Assembly: GCF_021202945.1 (NCBI RefSeq)
Contig: NZ_JAJOYR010000001.1
Location: forward strand, 1,240,001 to 1,304,000
Reading direction: 5' to 3'
DNA length: 64,000 nt
From: Stenotrophomonas sp. SY1
Lineage (GTDB): Bacteria > Pseudomonadota > Gammaproteobacteria > Xanthomonadales > Xanthomonadaceae
The notes beneath the pieces are model-generated. The model did no database searches. It was not told the DNA's origin and saw nothing but the letters and a program-made list of their open reading frames with translations. Position 1 is the first letter of the stretch. Each line of letters opens with the position of its first letter. Position numbers and translations under genes: made by a program. This document shows, piece by piece, positions 16,826-25,431 of this stretch.

Positions 16826-18673
16826 TCAGAACATGATGTTGATCATCACCACCACGATCAGCGTGTAGAGCAACGACAGCGGCCCACCGACGCGCCACAT
16901 CTCGCGCGGGGTGTACTTGGCCGGGCCCATCGCCATCGAGATGACCGGGTTGGAAGCGGTCATCAGGTTGTTGGAGGCCGACAACGCCACGATCAACGCG
17001 AACGCGGTGGGGTTGCCGCCAGCAGCGAGCGCCAGGTTTACCGCGATGGGCACCATCACGATGGTTGCGCCGACATGGCTGATCACCAGCGAGAACGCGG
17101 TGGTCAACAGCGCCAGTGCCAGTTCCAGCGCCCATACCGGAATGCCACTGGGCAGCTTGTCGATGGTGTGGCCGGCAATCCAGGCCGCGGCGCCGCTGCT
17201 GTCCATGGCCCAGCCCAGTGGAATCAGGCCGGCCATCATGAAGATGGTTTTCCAGTTGATCGCCGCGTAGGCCTCGTCCATGCGCAGCACGCCAGTCAAC
17301 AGCATGCCGGCCACGCCGGTAAGCAGTGTCAGCGCGACCGGCAGGTGCGAGGTGAGGGCGATGATGATGGTGATGGCGAAGATCGCCATCGCGATCTTGA
17401 ACTTGTGCGGGCGCTGCTCGCCTTTCGGGAAATCGGTGACCACCACGAAGTCGCGGCTTTCCGCGGCGGTGGCCAGATCTTGCCAGATGCTGTGGAACAC
17501 CAGCATGTCGCCAGCGCGCAGCGGTGTGTTGCGGACATCCTCGCGGATGACCTGCTTGTCACGGTTGATCGCCAGCAGGCTGATGCCGCGCTCCTTGCGC
17601 AGGCGCAGTTGCCCGGCGGTCTTGCCGATGATGCGCGAGGTGGGCGGGATGACCGCTTCGGAAATGCCGGCGCGGGCGGGGTTGAACAGGTCGCCTAGCT
17701 GGCGCAGGCGTGAGGACATGCGCAGGAACTGGTTCTGCGCGAAGTCCGATACCTGCTGCTTCGGCCCCATCGCGCCGATCACGCTGCCCACCCAGATGCG
17801 CATGTCGGCCGGCGGCGACAGGCGCGTGTCGTTGCCGGTCTTCAGTGCCAGCAGCAGTGGCGCGTCGAAGATGTTCTCGGCTTCGCCCACGGTCATGCCA
17901 ACCAGCGGGCTTTCGGCGCTGACCAGCAGCTCGAATACATCACCTTCGATACCGTAGGCCTTAGCGAAATAGCTTTCGGTACGCGCCGGAGCCTGGCCGT
18001 CCTCGGTTTCGCCTTCTTCTTCCCTGAGCTTGCGGCTGCCGTAAAAGCGGAAGTACAGCAGCGAAGCCACCAGCAATGCCACGCCGATTGGCAGCGGCGC
18101 GAACATGCGCAGCGGCTCGATGGTGGCGGTGCCGGAGGGCAGGTTGTTGTTGGCCGACATCAACAGATCGTTGAGCAGGATCAACGGGGAATTGCCGACC
18201 ATGGTCAACGCGCCGCCCATCACGATGGCGGCGGAGATCGGCAGCAGCTGGCGCTTGAGTGTGAGTGCGGTGCGCGAGGCCAGCCGCGAAGCCACCGGCA
18301 GGTACAGCGCCATCACCGACGGGTTCTGCATGAACGAGGAGTTCAAGCCGGCCGTGGCGCTGGTCAACAGCAGCAGGCGCTGCTCAAGCCCATGCGAGCG
18401 TCGCAGCAGCCAGCCGGCCAGTCGGTTCAGCGCGCCGGTGCGGTCCAGCCCGGCGCCGAGAATGGTGGTGGCGATGATGCTCATCACCGCGTTACCGGAG
18501 AAACCGCCGAAGATTTCCTCCGGAGCGATCAGCCCGGTAACGCCCAGCACCACCATCACCACCAGCGCGACCACGTCGGCGCGGATGCGTTCGAACAGGA
18601 ACATCGCCATCGTGAAACCGACCAGCCCGAGGACGAGCTTCATGTCGGTTGTCAGCGTCAGCGCGGTATCCAT
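16826..18673 (-). CDS. SLC13/DASS-family permease with two RCK_C (TrkA-C) domains
   Basis: Inner-membrane anion transporter of 615 residues. Two halves of about five helices each flank a cytoplasmic region (about residues 215-390) that contains two TrkA-C-like domains (for example SPLVGMTVGEAE and SRIIGKTAGQLRLR). The transport motifs SSFMQNPSVMALYLPV and the second-half ASNNLMTASNPV carry the Asn/Thr residues typical of sodium-sulfate or dicarboxylate transporters. Proteins of this build are often annotated as sulfate or citrate-type transporters; substrate unproven. The sulfate-assimilation genes are 13 kb away and not linked. Confidence 0.85.
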   Translation of the reverse strand: MDTALTLTTDMKLVLGLVGFTMAMFLFERIRADVVALVVMVVLGVTGLIAPEEIFGGFSGNAVMSIIATTILGAGLDRTGALNRLAGWLLRRSHGLEQRLLLLTSATAGLNSSFMQNPSVMALYLPVASRLASRTALTLKRQLLPISAAIVMGGALTMVGNSPLILLNDLLMSANNNLPSGTATIEPLRMFAPLPIGVALLVASLLYFRFYGSRKLREEEGETEDGQAPARTESYFAKAYGIEGDVFELLVSAESPLVGMTVGEAENIFDAPLLLALKTGNDTRLSPPADMRIWVGSVIGAMGPKQQVSDFAQNQFLRMSSRLRQLGDLFNPARAGISEAVIPPTSRIIGKTAGQLRLRKERGISLLAINRDKQVIREDVRNTPLRAGDMLVFHSIWQDLATAAESRDFVVVTDFPKGEQRPHKFKIAMAIFAITIIIALTSHLPVALTLLTGVAGMLLTGVLRMDEAYAAINWKTIFMMAGLIPLGWAMDSSGAAAWIAGHTIDKLPSGIPVWALELALALLTTAFSLVISHVGATIVMVPIAVNLALAAGGNPTAFALIVALSASNNLMTASNPVISMAMGPAKYTPREMWRVGGPLSLLYTLIVVVMINIMF

Positions 18674-18791
18674 TTAGAGCAGCGAACCCGGAGTGGAGAG
18701 TGGGGAGTGGAAGCGGTGCTGCACGTGAGCCTGCACCGCGTCCATCAGACATGCGTCGGCTTCACTGGCGCGTGAACGCATCATCGCAGTT

Positions 18792-19544
18792 TCATTCCCC
18801 GATGCCCGTTCCCTGCTTGTCATACAGCAGATCCCAGACGCCATGACCCAGCTTCTGGCCGCGGGTCTCGAAGTGCGTCTGCGGGCGCCAGTCCGGGCGC
18901 GGCACGCTGCCACGCGGGCCGGCGCGGTTGACCAGCCCCTCGGTGACATCCAGCACGTCCCACATCTGCTCGGCGTAGTCGGCCCAGTCGGTGGCGCAAT
19001 GCAGGCGGCCACCCGGGCGCAGCTTGCGCACCAGCAGCTCGGCGAAGGACGGCTGCACCAGGCGGCGCTTGTTGTGGCGCTTCTTGTGCCACGGATCGGG
19101 GAAGTAGATGCGCACTTCGTCCAATGCGCCGTCAGCGATTTCCTTCTCCAGCACTTCCACCGCATCGTGGTGGTAGAGCTTGACGTGGTCGGCGTTGTCG
19201 TCGGCCAGCGCGTTGAGCAGGCGGCCCACACCCGGGGCGTGCACTTCGATGCCGATGTAGTCCTTGGACGGATCGAACTGCGCGGCATAGCGCAATGCCG
19301 CGCCGTTGCCGAAGCCGATTTCCAGCACCTTGGGCGCGACGCGGCCGAAGGTGGCATCCAGATCACGCGGCTCGCCATTGAAGTCGATGCCGAAACGCGG
19401 CCAGCGTTCGTCGAACGCGCGCTGCTGGGCCGGAGTGAAACGGCCCTGGCGCAGCACGAAGCTGCGCACTTCGCGGCGGCCTTCGGTCACGGTGAAGGGC
19501 TTGGGCGGTGCCTTGGAGCCGGCGCTTTCAAAGGGATTGGTCAT
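18792..19544 (-). CDS. trmB: tRNA (guanine-N7-)-methyltransferase
   Basis: Methylates N7 of G46 in the variable loop of tRNAs using SAM. The 250-residue product shows the SAM loop [28 protein letters not shown] and the TrmB-specific [27 protein letters not shown] loosely conserved N-terminal leader of about 50 residues precedes the domain. The ATG overlaps the thiG stop by one base, so it is probably translated from the thiS-thiG transcript, an order also seen in other gammaproteobacteria. Confidence 0.95.
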   Translation of the reverse strand: MTNPFESAGSKAPPKPFTVTEGRREVRSFVLRQGRFTPAQQRAFDERWPRFGIDFNGEPRDLDATFGRVAPKVLEIGFGNGAALRYAAQFDPSKDYIGIEVHAPGVGRLLNALADDNADHVKLYHHDAVEVLEKEIADGALDEVRIYFPDPWHKKRHNKRRLVQPSFAELLVRKLRPGGRLHCATDWADYAEQMWDVLDVTEGLVNRAGPRGSVPRPDWRPQTHFETRGQKLGHGVWDLLYDKQGTGIGE

Positions 19545-20338
19545 CAGCCGATCAACCCATCCACCGGGGAGGACGCGCTGGCATAACGCTTGCGCGGAAT
19601 ACGGCCGGCCAGGAACGCTTCGCGCCCGGCTTCCACGGCCTTGCGCATGGCGCTGGCCATCAGCACCGGGTTGCGGGCGCCGGCAATGGCGGTGTTCATC
19701 AGCACGCCGTCGCAGCCCAGTTCCATCGCGATGGCGGCATCGGAAGCGGTGCCGACACCGGCGTCGACGATGATCGGCACCTTGGCGTTTTCGATGATCT
19801 CGATCAGGTTGTACTTGTTCTGGATGCCCAGGCCCGAACCGATCGGCGCGGCCAGCGGCATCACCGCAGCGCAGCCGATCTCCTCCAGGCGCTTGGCCAG
19901 GATCGGGTCGTCGGAGGTGTAGACCATGACGTCGAAGCCGTCCTTGACCAGTTGCTCGGCGGCCTTGAGGGTGGCCATCACGTCCGGGTACAGGGTCTTC
20001 TGGTCGCCCAGCACTTCCAGCTTGGTCAGGTTGTGGCCGTCGAGCAGCTCACGCGCCAGGCGGCAGGTGCGCACCGCGTCCTCGGCGGTGTAGCAGCCGG
20101 CGGTGTTGGGCAGGATGGCGTAGCGGTCCGGCGGCAGCACGTCGAGCAGGTTGGGCTCGCCGGGGTTCTGGCCGATGTTGGTGCGGCGGATGGCCACGGT
20201 GACGATCTGGGCGCCAGCGGCTTCGGTGGCCAGGCGGGTTTCTTCCAGATCCTTGAACTTGCCGGTGCCGGTCAGCAGCCGGGAGGAATAGGTCTTGCCG
20301 GCGATGACCAGCGAGTCAGAGGGGGCATTTGCATTCAT
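19544..20338 (-). CDS. thiG: Thiazole synthase
   Basis: TIM-barrel enzyme that builds the thiazole phosphate of thiamine from deoxyxylulose phosphate, dehydroglycine or iminoglycine, and ThiS-thiocarboxylate. The 264-residue product has [10 protein letters not shown], the Schiff-base lysine in [21 protein letters not shown], and [18 protein letters not shown] for phosphate binding. The ATG at 20338 (MNANAPSD) fits better than the frame start five codons upstream. It is separated from thiS by about 175 bp that holds a REP-like palindrome. Confidence 0.96.
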   Translation of the reverse strand: MNANAPSDSLVIAGKTYSSRLLTGTGKFKDLEETRLATEAAGAQIVTVAIRRTNIGQNPGEPNLLDVLPPDRYAILPNTAGCYTAEDAVRTCRLARELLDGHNLTKLEVLGDQKTLYPDVMATLKAAEQLVKDGFDVMVYTSDDPILAKRLEEIGCAAVMPLAAPIGSGLGIQNKYNLIEIIENAKVPIIVDAGVGTASDAAIAMELGCDGVLMNTAIAGARNPVLMASAMRKAVEAGREAFLAGRIPRKRYASASSPVDGLIG

Positions 20339-20438
20339 GCGCGGAATTATCACCCATCAAGGCCCGCATCGTGGTGCACGCGCTTCGCGTTATCGCCGGG
20401 CCACACGCGGCGGGAGCGATGCCGGAATGTGCCGGCAC

Positions 20439-20457
20439 AGCCAAGCCATGCTCGGCT
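20439..20457. repeat. Imperfect SMAG-like palindrome
   Basis: AGCCAAGCCATGCTCGGCT between thiS and thiG has the CCATG centre of SMAG units but lacks a clear GTAG head. As a hairpin between the two genes it could reduce thiG expression relative to thiS. Confidence 0.4.
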
Positions 20458-20514
20458 CGAGTCATGCCGGGGGTGCGGCTGCCGGGCACGGCGCGTCACT
20501 ACCGCTGAGAAGAC

Positions 20515-20715
20515 TCAGCCGCCGCCCAGCGCGTGCACGATCTCGACCAGGTCACCGTCCTGCAGGACATGTTCACCATGGCGGCTGCGCGGCACGATCT
20601 CGCCATTGACCTCGATGGCTACCCGGCGTTCGGCCAGCCCTTCGGCGGCGAGCAGTTCGGTCAGGGTCAACGGAGCCGGGAATGGGCGGGTTTCGCCATT
20701 GAGCTGGATGTTCAT
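20515..20715 (-). CDS. thiS: Sulfur carrier protein ThiS
   Basis: A 66-residue ubiquitin-like protein whose C-terminal glycine is adenylated and converted to a thiocarboxylate, the sulfur source for the thiazole of thiamine. It begins MNIQLNGETRPF at the ATG at 20715 and ends ALGGG; the family needs a terminal Gly-Gly, and here there are three glycines. It is the first gene of the thiS-thiG-trmB cluster, divergent from the autotransporter gene. I found no TPP riboswitch in the 140 bp upstream. Confidence 0.93.
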   Translation of the reverse strand: MNIQLNGETRPFPAPLTLTELLAAEGLAERRVAIEVNGEIVPRSRHGEHVLQDGDLVEIVHALGGG

Positions 20716-20854
20716 GCCGCCATTTTCGCCAGTGCGCCGGCAAAAGCCCAGCGGCCATGCGGCGTCGCAGCGTGTACGTCTTACGGCGGAATGAAAAACT
20801 AACAACGTGCGGCGGCGTACGTGCCCCGTCCTTCCCTCATGCAAGGAGCTTCAC

Positions 20855-22678
20855 ATGTCCCTTTTTTCCCGCCCGCTGCGTTCGGTGCTGGCCGTCGCCT
20901 GCGCACTGGCCGCCATGCCGGCCATGGCCCAGGCGCCGTTCTCCAAGACCGTGTTCTTCGGTGACAGCCTGACCGACACCGGCTATTTCCGCCCGGTGCT
21001 GATGAAGGTGAACCCGAATGCGTCGATGGTGGGCCGCTTCACCACCAATCCGGGCTGGGTCTGGGCGGACCATGTGGCCAATCATTTCGGTACCAGTTCG
21101 CTGCCCAACGGCAACGGCCAGACTGGCGACAACTACGCTGCCGGCGGCGCCCGTGTGGGCGTTGATGAATTGGGGCAGCTTGGGCCGACTCCTTCGCTGA
21201 GGACCCAGGCAGCCGGTTATCTGGCAGCCAATGGCGGCAAGGCCGATGCCCGCGCGCTCTACACCGTCTGGGGCGGGCCGAACGACGTGTTCGCCGCGCA
21301 GAGGAACCCGGCCCAGGCGCAGGCGATCATTGGTGCGGCGGTAACCGACCAGATCACCCTGGTCGGCACGCTGAAGGCGGCCGGTGCCCAGTACGTGCTG
21401 GTGCCGAACCTGCCGGATATCGGCCTGACCCCGATGGCGCGTGATGGCCAGGCTGCCGGCATGGCAGCAGGCACCGCTGCGGCCAAGGCCTACAACAACG
21501 CGTTGTACGGTGGTTTGAAGCAGGCCGGGATCGAGTTCATCCCGCTGGACACCTTCACCATCCTGCAGGAAATCGTCGCCAACCCGGGCGCCTACGGCTT
21601 CACCAACGTCAGTGACCGCGCCTGTACTTCGGGCTCGTCGCTGACCTGCACTCTGCAGAATTTCGCTACCCCCGACGCCGCCAACACCTACGTGTTCGCC
21701 GACGACGTGCATCCGACCACCGGTGCGCACCAGATCCTGGGCGAGTACGCCATCTCGGTGATCGAAGCGCCGCGCCTGCAGCAGATCCTGAGCCACTCGG
21801 CCCAGACCACTGGCCGTGCTCGTGCCGACCAGGTGGGTGCACACCTGGGTGGCCGTCCGGCCGACGGCATGAGCTGGTGGGGCAATCTGCGTGGTGACAT
21901 CCAGCGTTATGCTCATGCCGACCTGTATGACGGCATGGCGCCGGCTGGTCTGTTCGGCGTGGATTGGGCGCGTGATGGCATGGTGCTGGGTGGTTTTGCC
22001 GGCTACGGCCGCATGGACGCGGACTTCGGCAACAGCCAGGGCGACTTCACCCAGGACGACACCACGCTGGGCCTGTTCGCCGGCTGGTACGGCGACAAGG
22101 CGTGGGTCAATGGTCAGGCCAGCTACAGCTGGTTGGGTTATGACGTGACCCGCAAGGTCCAGCTTGGCCCGGCCACCCGTGAGCACAAGGGCTCGCCGGA
22201 CGGCAGCAACCTCACCGTCGCTGTGAATGGTGGTTACGACTTTGGCCAGGAAGGTGGTTTCCGCCATGGTCCGGTGGCCGGGGTAACCTGGCAGAAGGTC
22301 AAGCTTGACGGTTACAGCGAGAGCAACGTCAGTGCCACGGCGCTGGGGTATGGCGACCAGGACGTGGACTCCATGGTGGGCCGCATTGGTTGGCAGGCCC
22401 GCTTCGATGGCGGCAATCTCAAGCCCTACGTGCAGGTCACCTACGACCACGAGTTCGAAGACGGCGAGTCGCAGGCCAGCGCGTGGCTGCAGACCGTGGC
22501 CGACGCGGGTACCTACAAGGTGCCGGGGTTGGAGTTCGACCGCAATTACGTCACCGCCGTACTTGGCGCACGAGTGAACCTTTGGGGCCTGAGCAGCAAT
22601 ATCGGTGTCAGCACCACGACGATGCAGAAGTCGGCACGCGATGCCACGTTGTTTGCCAGCTTCGGCGGCAGCTTCTAA
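20855..22678 (+). CDS. GDSL/SGNH esterase autotransporter
   Basis: A type V secreted esterase of 607 residues. The start is fixed by AAGGAGCTTCAC before the ATG at 20855. The signal peptide ends AMA-QA (cut at about 25/26). The passenger is a GDSL hydrolase with nucleophile S38 in FGDSLTDTG, oxyanion N143 in GGPNDVF and the DxxH dyad D283/H286 in DDVHPT. From about residue 340 to the end there is a 12-strand-type autotransporter barrel finishing in FASFGGSF. The EstA-like family keeps its esterase on the cell surface and affects lipids, motility or biofilm in Pseudomonas. A strong terminator follows. Confidence 0.92.
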   Translation: MSLFSRPLRSVLAVACALAAMPAMAQAPFSKTVFFGDSLTDTGYFRPVLMKVNPNASMVGRFTTNPGWVWADHVANHFGTSSLPNGNGQTGDNYAAGGARVGVDELGQLGPTPSLRTQAAGYLAANGGKADARALYTVWGGPNDVFAAQRNPAQAQAIIGAAVTDQITLVGTLKAAGAQYVLVPNLPDIGLTPMARDGQAAGMAAGTAAAKAYNNALYGGLKQAGIEFIPLDTFTILQEIVANPGAYGFTNVSDRACTSGSSLTCTLQNFATPDAANTYVFADDVHPTTGAHQILGEYAISVIEAPRLQQILSHSAQTTGRARADQVGAHLGGRPADGMSWWGNLRGDIQRYAHADLYDGMAPAGLFGVDWARDGMVLGGFAGYGRMDADFGNSQGDFTQDDTTLGLFAGWYGDKAWVNGQASYSWLGYDVTRKVQLGPATREHKGSPDGSNLTVAVNGGYDFGQEGGFRHGPVAGVTWQKVKLDGYSESNVSATALGYGDQDVDSMVGRIGWQARFDGGNLKPYVQVTYDHEFEDGESQASAWLQTVADAGTYKVPGLEFDRNYVTAVLGARVNLWGLSSNIGVSTTTMQKSARDATLFASFGGSF

Positions 22679-22696
22679 GCCATCGACTGTGTGAGC

Positions 22697-22733
22697 GGAA
22701 GGCGGTGCCGGTCATCGGCATCGCCTTCCTTTC
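22697..22733 (+). terminator. Terminator of the autotransporter gene
   Basis: GGAAGGCGGTGCCG-GTCAT-CGGCATCGCCTTCC, a 14-bp stem with one G-T type mismatch, followed by TTTCGT, 18 bp after the stop codon. Confidence 0.8.
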
Positions 22734-22806
22734 GTCCGAGAAACGGTGCAACGAGCCGGCCCCCGTTGCGCTGCACAGGCGCGCCCGCATAGACTTGCCG
22801 CCTGAT

Positions 22807-22880
22807 GCGGGTGTAGCTCAATGGTAGAGCAGAAGCTTCCCAAGCTTACGACGAGGGTTCGATTCCCTTCACCCGCTCCA
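22807..22880 (+). tRNA. tRNA-Gly(CCC)
   Basis: A 74-base cloverleaf beginning GCGGGTGTAGCTCAATGG and ending CACCCGCTCCA with an encoded CCA. The acceptor pairs GCGGGTG with CACCCGC, the T arm is GAGGGTTCGATTCCCTT, and the anticodon loop TTCCCAA gives the anticodon CCC. It closely matches the E. coli tRNA-Gly(CCC) layout. There is a mismatch at the outer anticodon-stem pair. Confidence 0.96.
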
Positions 22881-23056
22881 CGGCGCGACGCGTACGTGTC
22901 CCAGGCCTGATCGGTGTGATCGCAACGGCCTGCTTCCCTCCTCGCGAACGCCCATGACCAGTGCGCTGTGCGCCGGGTCGAACGCATGTGGCTGTTTGTC
23001 GTCATGGTTGATCAGTCCCGCGCTATGCTGCGCGCCTCCCGCCCGGCACTGCCGCG

Positions 23057-23932
23057 ATGAAACTGGCCATCCTCTCCCGTAATACCAAGCTCTACTCGAC
23101 GCGGCGCCTGGTCGAGGCCGGCCGTGCGCGTGGCCACACCGTGCGCGTACTGGATCCGCTGCGTTGCTATATGCGCATCACTGCCGGCGGCTTCAGCATG
23201 CATTACAAGGGCCGGCCGCTGGCGGGTTTCGACGCGGTGATACCGCGTATCGGCGCCTCGATCACCCGTTATGGCACGGCGGTGCTGCGCCAGTTCGAGC
23301 TGATGGGCGCGCGCACCCCCAATCCGTCCGATGCGATCCTGCGCGCCCGCGACAAACTGCGTGCCCACCAGCTGCTCGCGGCCAAGGGCATCGACATGCC
23401 GATGACTGTGTTCGGCGACAACCCCGATGACACCGACGACCTGCTCTCGATGCTGGGGCCGCCGCCGCACGTGGTGAAGCTCAGCGAGGGCACCCAGGGC
23501 CGGGGGGTGATCCTGACCGAGAAGCTCAGCGCGTCCAAGGGCACGGTGGAAGCGCTGCGTGGTCTGTATGCCAACTTCCTCGTACAGGAGTTCATCGCCG
23601 AGGCCGAGGGGGCGGATCTGCGTTGCCTGGTGGTGGGCGACCAGGTGGTGGCGACCATGCGTCGGCAGGCCCAGGAAGGGGATTTCCGCTCCAACCTGCA
23701 TGCCGGTGGCAGTGCCCAGGCAGTGGTCTGCAGCAGGGCGGAGCAACAGGTGGCGGTGCGGTCTGCCAAGGCCTTGGGGCTGGGCATTGCCGGCGTCGAC
23801 CTGATCCGCTCCAAGCGCGGCCCGCTGGTACTGGAGGTCAACTCGACCCCCGGCCTGGAAGGTATCGAGAGCATTTCCGGGGGGGATGTGGCCGGGCGGA
23901 TGATCGAATACGTGACCGGCCTCAAGCGCTGA
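23057..23932 (+). CDS. rimK: RimK-type ATP-grasp ligase (ribosomal protein S6 glutamate ligase)
   Basis: ATP-dependent ligase of 291 residues that, in E. coli, adds glutamates to the C terminus of ribosomal protein S6. It has the N-terminal [18 protein letters not shown], the domain [19 protein letters not shown], the ATP-grasp lysine segments [15 protein letters not shown] and FLVQEFI, and the metal-binding [14 protein letters not shown]. Length and motifs match RimK rather than a D-Ala ligase. A good terminator at 24047-24080 closes the unit. Confidence 0.92.
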   Translation: MKLAILSRNTKLYSTRRLVEAGRARGHTVRVLDPLRCYMRITAGGFSMHYKGRPLAGFDAVIPRIGASITRYGTAVLRQFELMGARTPNPSDAILRARDKLRAHQLLAAKGIDMPMTVFGDNPDDTDDLLSMLGPPPHVVKLSEGTQGRGVILTEKLSASKGTVEALRGLYANFLVQEFIAEAEGADLRCLVVGDQVVATMRRQAQEGDFRSNLHAGGSAQAVVCSRAEQQVAVRSAKALGLGIAGVDLIRSKRGPLVLEVNSTPGLEGIESISGGDVAGRMIEYVTGLKR

Positions 23933-24046
23933 CGGGCAGCCTGCAATTTGTTTGCATGGATTTAACAGGCCTTTAATCCGCCTGGCCCTAGCCTGCTTGC
24001 ACTGTACTTCGCCCTCCTCAGCGGGTCCGGTGATCGGGAATCTTTC

Positions 24047-24080
24047 AGGCCCTGGCGGAATCCGCCAGGGCCTTGTTTTT
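24047..24080 (+). terminator. Terminator after rimK
   Basis: AGGCCCTGGCGGA-A-TCCGCCAGGGCCT followed by TGTTTTT: a 13-bp perfect stem with a T-rich tail. It lies 115 bp after the stop, so a non-coding 3' region of that length is transcribed. Confidence 0.85.
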
Positions 24081-24155
24081 ACTGGCTATTTTTTTGTTGT
24101 TGTTGTGTCGTTTGGCTGGCGTTAAAGTGTGAACAAGTCCAAGGAGAGGGTGTTC

Positions 24156-24620
24156 ATGGTTCGGAAATTTTTGTTCGCAGCATTGTTTGCATTGCCCATC
24201 ACCGTTTTGGCTGGCTCATCGGAGTTGCCGTTGCGGCCCAATGCTCCCTTCCAGGCGCAGCAGGTAAAGGTGCGCTCGGACCTGATGGGAGGCGAGGCTT
24301 ATAGTGAGATCGCTGCCGCCGATCGTGATCGGGTGATTGCTGCGCTTGATCGCATGTCGTTGATTATTGGGAATGGAACGCTTGAAGCACTGAGTCCGGA
24401 TCAGCAGGTCCAGGTCTTCAATGATCAGGAGTTCGTCAACAACGTGTTGACGAAGGCGCGTAGCGATAGTCGCCTTGTGTGCCGCAGGCAGAAGACGATT
24501 GGTTCGCACATGCCAGCCACCCAGTGCCTGACGGTGGCAGAGCGTGAGCGTATGCGCCGTAATGTTCAAAATCAGGTTGGACCGCTGCGTACCGGGAAAA
24601 ACACCGAATTCAGCAACTAA
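24156..24620 (+). CDS. Small exported protein of unknown function
   Basis: A 154-residue product starting at the ATG at 24156 behind AAGGAGAGG; a GTG 27 bases upstream lacks a ribosome site. The signal peptide MVRKFLFAALFALPITVLA is cut at about residue 19. The mature part is largely helical and charged, contains two cysteines (in RLVCRR and ATQCLT) that could form a disulfide, and ends RTGKNTEFSN. No domain recognised. It lies alone between rimK and the two-component genes and has its own terminator. Confidence 0.65.
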   Translation: MVRKFLFAALFALPITVLAGSSELPLRPNAPFQAQQVKVRSDLMGGEAYSEIAAADRDRVIAALDRMSLIIGNGTLEALSPDQQVQVFNDQEFVNNVLTKARSDSRLVCRRQKTIGSHMPATQCLTVAERERMRRNVQNQVGPLRTGKNTEFSN

Positions 24621-24699
24621 GCTCGGTACGATGAACTGGTGTGGCTCGCTTTTGCTTTCGACTTGCGGGAAGTTAATAAAGGCTGTGCTGTAATTCCTG

Positions 24700-24726
24700 A
24701 CAAGCGAGCCTCCGGCTCGCTTGTAC
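24700..24726 (+). terminator. Hairpin terminator after the small exported protein
   Basis: ACAAGCGAGCC-TCC-GGCTCGCTTGT, an 11-bp perfect stem followed by ACTTTCC. It also lies within the leader of the response-regulator gene, about 28 bp before its start. Confidence 0.6.
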
Positions 24727-24753
24727 TTTCCAAGACATAAGGTGCCCGCACAC

Positions 24754-25431
24754 GTGCGTATTCTTGTAATCGAAGACAACAGCGACATCGCGGCCAACCT
24801 CGGTGACTACCTGGAGGACCGTGGCCACACGGTGGATTTTGCCGCCGATGGCGTCACTGGCCTGCACCTGGCCGTGGTGCATGATTTCGATGCGATCGTG
24901 CTCGATCTCAACCTGCCGGGCATGGACGGCATCGAGGTCTGTCGCAAGCTGCGTAACGATGCGCGCAAGCAGACACCGGTGCTGATGCTCACCGCCCGTG
25001 ATTCGCTGGACAACAAGCTCGCCGGCTTTGATTCCGGCGCCGATGATTACCTGATCAAGCCGTTCGCCCTGCAGGAAGTGGAAGTGCGGCTCAATGCGCT
25101 GTCCCGTCGTGGCAAGGGCGCACACACACGGGTGCTGGAAGTTGGCGATCTGGAGTACAACCTGGACACGCTCGAAGTGCGTCGTCAGGCCAAGCTGCTG
25201 CAGTTGAACCCGACTGCACTGAAGATCCTGCAGGCGCTGATGGAGGCCTCGCCAGCGGTGGTCACCCGGCAGGAGCTGGAGACCCGCGTCTGGGGTGAAG
25301 AGCTGCCGGACTCGGATTCCCTGCGTGTGCATATCCATGGCCTGCGCGCGGTGGTGGACAAGCCGTTCGGCGCACCGATGATCCAGACCCGCCACGGCAT
25401 CGGGTACCGTATCGCCGCCCCAGATGCCTGA
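24754..25431 (+). CDS. OmpR/PhoB-family response regulator
   Basis: DNA-binding regulator of 225 residues starting at a GTG (RILVIEDNSD). The receiver domain has the acidic E7/D8 pocket, phosphoacceptor D51 in IVLDLNLPG and K102 in LIKPFA. The winged helix follows from about residue 128, with LQLNPTALKILQALM and the recognition region SDSLRVHIHGLRAVVDKPF. It overlaps the histidine kinase gene by 8 bases, so the two form a pair. From remembered gene order in Xanthomonas (close to coaE-pilD), this could be the ColR/VgrR regulator; I cannot verify that. Confidence 0.93.
   Translation: MRILVIEDNSDIAANLGDYLEDRGHTVDFAADGVTGLHLAVVHDFDAIVLDLNLPGMDGIEVCRKLRNDARKQTPVLMLTARDSLDNKLAGFDSGADDYLIKPFALQEVEVRLNALSRRGKGAHTRVLEVGDLEYNLDTLEVRRQAKLLQLNPTALKILQALMEASPAVVTRQELETRVWGEELPDSDSLRVHIHGLRAVVDKPFGAPMIQTRHGIGYRIAAPDA

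Noticed and set aside
20716-20854. TPP riboswitch before thiS
   Set aside because: The interval is only 139 bp, shared with a divergent gene, and lacks the conserved CUGAGA-type THI-box sequence.
22807-22880. tRNA-Gly as an integration site
   Set aside because: No integrase and no repeated 3' end of the tRNA were seen in the following DNA; rimK and other core genes follow.
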